Assembly: GCF_002968635.1 (NCBI RefSeq)
Contig: NZ_PVBN01000012.1
Span: 124,001 to 188,000, forward strand
From: Neorhizobium alkalisoli
Lineage (GTDB): Bacteria > Pseudomonadota > Alphaproteobacteria > Rhizobiales > Rhizobiaceae
Length of the DNA stretch: 64,000 bases
Reading direction: 5' to 3'
Position numbers and translations under genes: made by a program. The first letter of the stretch is position 1. Each line of letters starts with the position of its first letter. Below the pieces are notes generated by a model. The model was given only the letters and a program-made list of their open reading frames with translations, was not told the DNA's origin and ran no database searches. Positions 59,991 through 64,000 of this stretch are shown one piece after another.

Positions 59991-61214
59991 TTACTTGCGG
60001 AGATTGCGCTTGGCGAGTGTCCTGAGGCGGAGCGCGTTGAGCTTGATGAAGCCTGCCGCATCCTTCTGGTCGTAGGCGCCCTGGTCGTCCTCGAAGGTGA
60101 CCAGCTGGTCGGAATAGAGCGATTTTTCGCTTTCGCGGCCGGTGACCATGACATTGCCCTTGTAGAGCTTGAGGGTCACTTCGCCTTCCACATGCTCCTG
60201 GCTCTTGTCGATCAGAGCCTGCAGCATCTCGCGCTCCGGCGAGAACCAGAAGCCGTAATAGATCAGCTCCGCGTAGCGCGGCATCAGATCGTCCTTGAGG
60301 TGGGCAGCACCGCGGTCGAGCGTGATCGATTCCATCGCGCGATGAGCGGCGAGCAGGATCGTCCCGCCGGGCGTTTCGTAGACGCCGCGTGACTTCATGC
60401 CAACGAAGCGGTTCTCGACGAGGTCGAGGCGGCCGATACCGTTGTCGCGGCCGTAATTGTTGAGCGTCGCCAGCAGCGTTGCGGGAGACATGGCCACGCC
60501 GTTGATGGAGACCGCGTCGCCCTTCTTGAAGCCGACCTTGATGACCGTTGCCTGGTCGGGAGCCGCTTCCGGGGAAATGGTGCGCATATGCACATATTCG
60601 GGGGCTTCCAGGGCGGGATCCTCAAGAACCTTGCCTTCGGAAGAGGAGTGCAGGAGGTTCGCATCGACGGAGAAAGGCGCCTCGCCCTTCTTGTCCTTGG
60701 CGACAGGAATCTGGTTCTTCTCGGCAAATTCCAGAAGGTCGGTGCGGCTCTTGAAGGCCCAGTCGCGCCACGGCGCGATGACCTTGATATCCGGATTCAG
60801 CGCATAGGCCGACAGTTCGAAGCGGACCTGGTCGTTGCCCTTGCCGGTCGCGCCATGGGCGATAGCATCGGCGCCGGTCTTCCTGGCGATCTCGATCAGG
60901 TGCTTGGAGATCAGCGGCCGCGCGATCGAGGTGCCGAGCAGGTAGACGCCCTCATAGACGGCGTTGGCACGGAACATCGGGAAGACGAAATCGCGAACGA
61001 ATTCTTCCCGGGCGTCCTCGATATAGATTTCCTTGATGCCCAGCATCTCGGCCTTCTTGCGGGCCGGCTCCAGCTCTTCGCCCTGGCCGAGGTCGGCGGT
61101 GAACGTCACCACTTCCGCGCCGAGTTCGGTCTGCAGCCATTTCAGGATAATCGAGGTGTCGAGACCGCCGGAATAGGCGAGAACGACTTTCTTTACGTCT
61201 TTCGGAAGTGCCAT
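59991..61214 (-). CDS. argG: argininosuccinate synthase
   Basis: 407-aa ATP-dependent enzyme that joins citrulline and aspartate in arginine synthesis. P-loop AYSGGLDTS (13-21), ATGKGNDQVRFE and GRDNGIGRLDLVENRFVGMKSRG are intact. The ATG at 61214 gives the family N-terminus; the upstream extension is not coding. It is divergent from the SDR gene. Confidence 0.97.
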   Translation of the reverse strand: MALPKDVKKVVLAYSGGLDTSIILKWLQTELGAEVVTFTADLGQGEELEPARKKAEMLGIKEIYIEDAREEFVRDFVFPMFRANAVYEGVYLLGTSIARPLISKHLIEIARKTGADAIAHGATGKGNDQVRFELSAYALNPDIKVIAPWRDWAFKSRTDLLEFAEKNQIPVAKDKKGEAPFSVDANLLHSSSEGKVLEDPALEAPEYVHMRTISPEAAPDQATVIKVGFKKGDAVSINGVAMSPATLLATLNNYGRDNGIGRLDLVENRFVGMKSRGVYETPGGTILLAAHRAMESITLDRGAAHLKDDLMPRYAELIYYGFWFSPEREMLQALIDKSQEHVEGEVTLKLYKGNVMVTGRESEKSLYSDQLVTFEDDQGAYDQKDAAGFIKLNALRLRTLAKRNLRK

Positions 61215-61415
61215 GTCGATTTCAGGTCCGTCTGCGGGTGGCGGCGGTTTGCGGAAAACTGCCAGGTCGGGGAATTGCGGCACTTTTAGCGAGTTTCTTT
61301 GGCCACGCAAGAAAAACCCGGTGGATTGTAACGGTGGTGTCATGTTGACGCGCTCTGCTTCGGGCTCCATATCCCGGCGGACCTTTTGAACAGCAGCGCC
61401 ATAGAGGAGATCTGC

Positions 61416-62273
61416 ATGACCATCACTCATCCCGCTCTGAAAAAGGATAATGTCGCCGTCGTCACCGGGGCCGCATCCGGCATCGGCCTTGCTGCGGCCA
61501 GGGAGTTTGCCCGCATGGGCCTCTCCGTGGTGCTCGCAGATCTGGAAGGCGACAAATTGGCGGAGGCATGCCGCGAAGTGGCAGCACTTGCCGAAGACGG
61601 CGAAACGGATGTCGCGGCAATCGGTACCGACGTCTCGAAACCGGGCGAGATCGAGGCCCTGGAGCGCGCGGTCCTTCAACGCTTCGGCCGCGTGCATGTG
61701 CTGATGAACAATGCGGGCATCAGCCCCGGAAGCTCGTTATTCGGACCGCAGGCAAACTGGGACAGCATTTTTGCGGTCAACCTGTTCGGCGTGATCCACG
61801 GCACGCGCACATTCGGGCCGGCCATGATCGCCCATGGGGAACCGTCGCTCATCATCAACACGGGCTCGAAACAAGGCATTACCACACCCCCCGGCAATCC
61901 GGCCTATAACGTCGCCAAGGCCGGGGTCAAAGCCTTTACCGAGGCGCTTCAGCACGAGTTGCGCAACACGCCCAACTGCCAGCTCTCGGCCCATCTGCTG
62001 ATCCCGGGCTTCGTATTTACAGGCCTGACGAAAGGGGACCGCACCGAAAAGCCCGACGGCGCCTGGACGCCGGAAGAGACGGTCCAGTTCATGCTGACGA
62101 GCCTGGAGCGTGGGGACTTCTATATCCTCTGCCCCGACAACGACGTCGATCGGGCGACCGATGAGCGCCGCATGGCCTGGGCGGCCGGCGATATCATCGA
62201 AAACCGTCCTCCGCTGTCCCGCTGGCATCCGGATTTCGCCGACGCTGCAAAAGATTTCATTTCCAGACGCTGA
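61416..62273 (+). CDS. SDR-family oxidoreductase
   Basis: 285-aa classical short-chain dehydrogenase: TGAASGIG (17-24), NNAG, catalytic serine in NTGSKQGIT and Y-x-x-x-K in PAYNVAKAG. Asp at the end of beta 2 (VLADLEG) favours NAD(H). The ATG at 61416 has GAGGAG upstream. Substrate unknown. It lies 67 bp ahead of the LysE-family gene and may share a transcript. Confidence 0.88.
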   Translation: MTITHPALKKDNVAVVTGAASGIGLAAAREFARMGLSVVLADLEGDKLAEACREVAALAEDGETDVAAIGTDVSKPGEIEALERAVLQRFGRVHVLMNNAGISPGSSLFGPQANWDSIFAVNLFGVIHGTRTFGPAMIAHGEPSLIINTGSKQGITTPPGNPAYNVAKAGVKAFTEALQHELRNTPNCQLSAHLLIPGFVFTGLTKGDRTEKPDGAWTPEETVQFMLTSLERGDFYILCPDNDVDRATDERRMAWAAGDIIENRPPLSRWHPDFADAAKDFISRR

Positions 62274-62340
62274 TTGATTTGGCATCGCCTCGAAAGCCGG
62301 ATAAATGGATTTGTCCCTTTATCCGGCTATCGAGCGTATC

Positions 62341-62982
62341 ATGGATTTCCTGCCGAGCATCGCCACCCTTCTTGCCTTCACCGCTGCAGGCCTACTTCTG
62401 GCGCTGACGCCTGGCCCGGACATGACGCTGTCCATCAGCCGCGCGCTGGCGCAGGGACGGCGGCCGGCGCTCTTCGTAGTGCTCGGCACCAGCCTCGGCG
62501 TCGTCTGCCACACGCTGCTTGTCGCCTTCGGCATCTCGGCACTGATCACCGCCTCGCCCACCGCCTTTTTCATTCTCAAGACAGGCGGGGCAGCCTACCT
62601 GCTATGGCTGGCGATCCAGGCGATCCGCTTCGGGTCGAACTTCAAGGTGGACAAGATCGAGCAGACGGCGAGCAGTCCGCTCGCCAACATTTCCATCGGT
62701 TTCTGGGTCAATATCCTCAACCCCAAGGTCATCATCTTCTTCATGACCTTCCTGCCGCAGTTCGTTACCGCGGGCGATCCGAATGTGACCGCCAAGCTGA
62801 TCTTCTTCGGGATTTATTTCATCGTCATCGGCATGCCGGTGAACCTGATCGTCGTCCTGGCCGCAGACTGGCTTTCGGGTTGGCTGCAATCCAATCCCAA
62901 GGTTCTGCGCGGCATCGACTATACCTTTGCCGGCGTCTTCTCGATCTTCGCGGCAAAGATCTTCTTCACCCAAGCCAAATAA
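62341..62982 (+). CDS. LysE-family exporter
   Basis: 213-aa six-helix LysE/RhtB-type transporter (ALTPGPDMTLSISRALAQG; FWVNILNPKVIIFFMTFLPQF). The ATG at 62341 (MDFLPSIATLLAF) gives the usual family start; an ATG at 62305 would add 12 residues. Distinct from the LysE protein at 57474-58115. It ends at a terminator shared with rlmN. Confidence 0.88.
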   Translation: MDFLPSIATLLAFTAAGLLLALTPGPDMTLSISRALAQGRRPALFVVLGTSLGVVCHTLLVAFGISALITASPTAFFILKTGGAAYLLWLAIQAIRFGSNFKVDKIEQTASSPLANISIGFWVNILNPKVIIFFMTFLPQFVTAGDPNVTAKLIFFGIYFIVIGMPVNLIVVLAADWLSGWLQSNPKVLRGIDYTFAGVFSIFAAKIFFTQAK

Positions 62983-63006
62983 AAAGGCCGGCTGAGCCGG
63001 CCCTTT
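62981..63006. terminator. bidirectional terminator between the LysE gene and rlmN
   Basis: 7-bp stem GGCCGGC (62986-62992) / GCCGGCC (62996-63002), preceded by AAAAA and followed by CTTT, between convergent genes. Confidence 0.8.
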
Positions 63007-63008
63007 CG

Positions 63009-64000
63009 TCAATCGTCCTCGCCGTGACCGGCGATCATCATCGCCTCGAAAGCGAGCCGCTCGGTCTTGCGCATGCGCTCCGATTCCGACTTCAACTGGC
63101 CGCAGGCAGCGAGGATGTCGCGGCCGCGGGGGGTGCGGATCGGGGAGGCGTAACCTGCCTGGTTGATGAAATCGGCAAATTTCTCGATCTGTGCCCAGTC
63201 CGAGCACTGGTAGTTCGTGCCCGGCCATGGGTTGAACGGGATGAGATTGATCTTTGCGGGGATACCCTTCAGCAACTGCACCAGAAGCTTGGCATCCTCC
63301 AGGCTGTCGTTGACGTCCTTCAGCATCACATATTCGAAGGTGATGCGGCGGGCGTTCGACAGGCTCGGATATTTGCGGCAGGCTTCGAGGAGTTCCTTCA
63401 ACGGATACTTCTTGTTGATGGGCACCAGCATGTCGCGCAGTTCGTCACGCACCGCATGCAGCGAGATCGCCAGCATGACGCCGATCTCTTCGCCGGTCCG
63501 GTAGATTTCCGGCACGACGCCGGACGTGGACAACGTCACGCGCCGCTTCGACAGGGAGAGGCCGTCTCCGTCGGTCGCAATCAGCAACGCGGTCTTGACG
63601 CTCTCGAAATTGTAGAGTGGCTCGCCCATGCCCATCATGACGATATTGGTGATCTTGCGCTCGCCGGTCGGCACGAAGGCCCCGGGGGGCGTATCCGTGC
63701 CCGGGAAATCGCCGAGACGGTCCCGCGCCAGCAGCAGCTGCGCCAATATCTCTTCGGCCGTCAGGTTGCGGACCAGCCGCTGCGTGCCGGTATGGCAGAA
63801 GGAACAGGTGAGCGAACAGCCGACCTGGCTCGAAATGCAGAGCGTCCCGCGGCCTTCCTCCGGAATATAGACGGTTTCGACCTCGACCGGGCGGCCGGCG
63901 CCGCGCGGAGGAAAGCGCAGCAGCCACTTGCGTGTACCGTCGCTCGATATCTGTTCCTCGACGATCTCGGGACGGGAAATGGTGAAATGCGTCTTCAGCA
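63009..64000 (-). CDS. rlmN: 23S rRNA (adenine2503-C2)-methyltransferase, partial
   Basis: Radical-SAM enzyme that methylates A2503 of 23S rRNA (and A37 of some tRNAs). About 330 C-terminal residues are present; the start codon is beyond the right edge. The 4Fe-4S motif CSLTCSFC reads in frame, followed by GTQRLVRNLTAEEI, MMGMGEPLYN, and the C-terminal GRDILAACGQL with the methyl-carrier cysteine. An internal start at 63746 is not real, because the frame continues upstream through the radical-SAM motif. Confidence 0.95.
   Translation of the reverse strand, partial: LKTHFTISRPEIVEEQISSDGTRKWLLRFPPRGAGRPVEVETVYIPEEGRGTLCISSQVGCSLTCSFCHTGTQRLVRNLTAEEILAQLLLARDRLGDFPGTDTPPGAFVPTGERKITNIVMMGMGEPLYNFESVKTALLIATDGDGLSLSKRRVTLSTSGVVPEIYRTGEEIGVMLAISLHAVRDELRDMLVPINKKYPLKELLEACRKYPSLSNARRITFEYVMLKDVNDSLEDAKLLVQLLKGIPAKINLIPFNPWPGTNYQCSDWAQIEKFADFINQAGYASPIRTPRGRDILAACGQLKSESERMRKTERLAFEAMMIAGHGEDD

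Noticed and set aside
1..64000. CRISPR array, tRNA, rRNA or riboswitch
   Set aside because: No regularly spaced direct repeats, no CCA-ended cloverleaf or rRNA sequence, and no riboswitch core that I could recognise on either strand by reading. Covariance-model searches were not possible here.

Overview
The window is a GC-rich, densely coded stretch of core chromosome from an alphaproteobacterium, almost certainly a member of the Rhizobiaceae (Rhizobium/Agrobacterium/Sinorhizobium group). Support comes from gene order (atpHAGDC beside priA; mdh-sucCDAB-lpdA and sdhCDAB side by side; hemC-hemD-Mic60-hemY beside tsaD-gpsA), an Omp19-type lipoprotein, an HWE histidine kinase, CtrA-type TTAA-N7-TTAA sites, and short palindromic intergenic repeats of the kind scattered through rhizobial genomes. 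I see no rRNA, tRNA, CRISPR array, transposase, integrase or prophage gene. Both ends cut through genes: fdsA on the left and rlmN on the right.

Layout. 1-5.4 kb: NAD-dependent formate dehydrogenase fdsGBA with a LysR regulator upstream on the same strand; fdsB and fdsA are split by a terminator-like hairpin and an inverted pair of 46-bp repeats. 5.6-12.5 kb: HWE kinase, the F1 ATP synthase operon atpHAGDC (a palindromic repeat sits between atpD and atpC) and a small membrane protein. 12.5-20.9 kb: priA, a RecF-like ATPase, an acyltransferase, xerC, two tandem TraB/GumN-family proteins and a cytochrome b561. 21-38.6 kb: a long minus-strand block of TCA-cycle genes, mdh-sucC-sucD-sucA-(YciI)-sucB-(MAPEG)-(secreted)-(SDR)-lpdA and sdhC-sdhD-sdhA-(GT25)-sdhB, with zapE and an Omp19-like lipoprotein between them. 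38.9-43.5 kb: a small secreted protein behind a perfect CtrA box, a 650-bp gene-free stretch rich in repeats, then a METTL20-type lysine methyltransferase, EVE-domain protein, YciI protein, gpsA and tsaD. 43.5-49.4 kb: hemC-hemD-Mic60-like-hemY, TerB-like and glutamine amidotransferase genes. 49.4-64 kb: MFS exporter, YggT, DUF167, ppa, GNAT, typA, M3 oligopeptidase, a small unknown protein, two LysE exporters, MarR with a Bcr/CflA exporter, argG, an SDR and rlmN.

Together the genes are mostly central energy metabolism (formate oxidation, TCA cycle, succinate oxidation, ATP synthesis, heme supply) plus housekeeping. I did not find a convincing new multi-gene system. The observations most worth a second look are regulatory or architectural: two perfect CtrA boxes and one near match, a 26-bp dyad upstream of mdh, the fdsB-fdsA spacer, repeat copies with compensatory stem changes, a glycosyltransferase gene locked inside the sdh operon, and accessory genes translationally packed into the 2-oxoglutarate dehydrogenase cluster.
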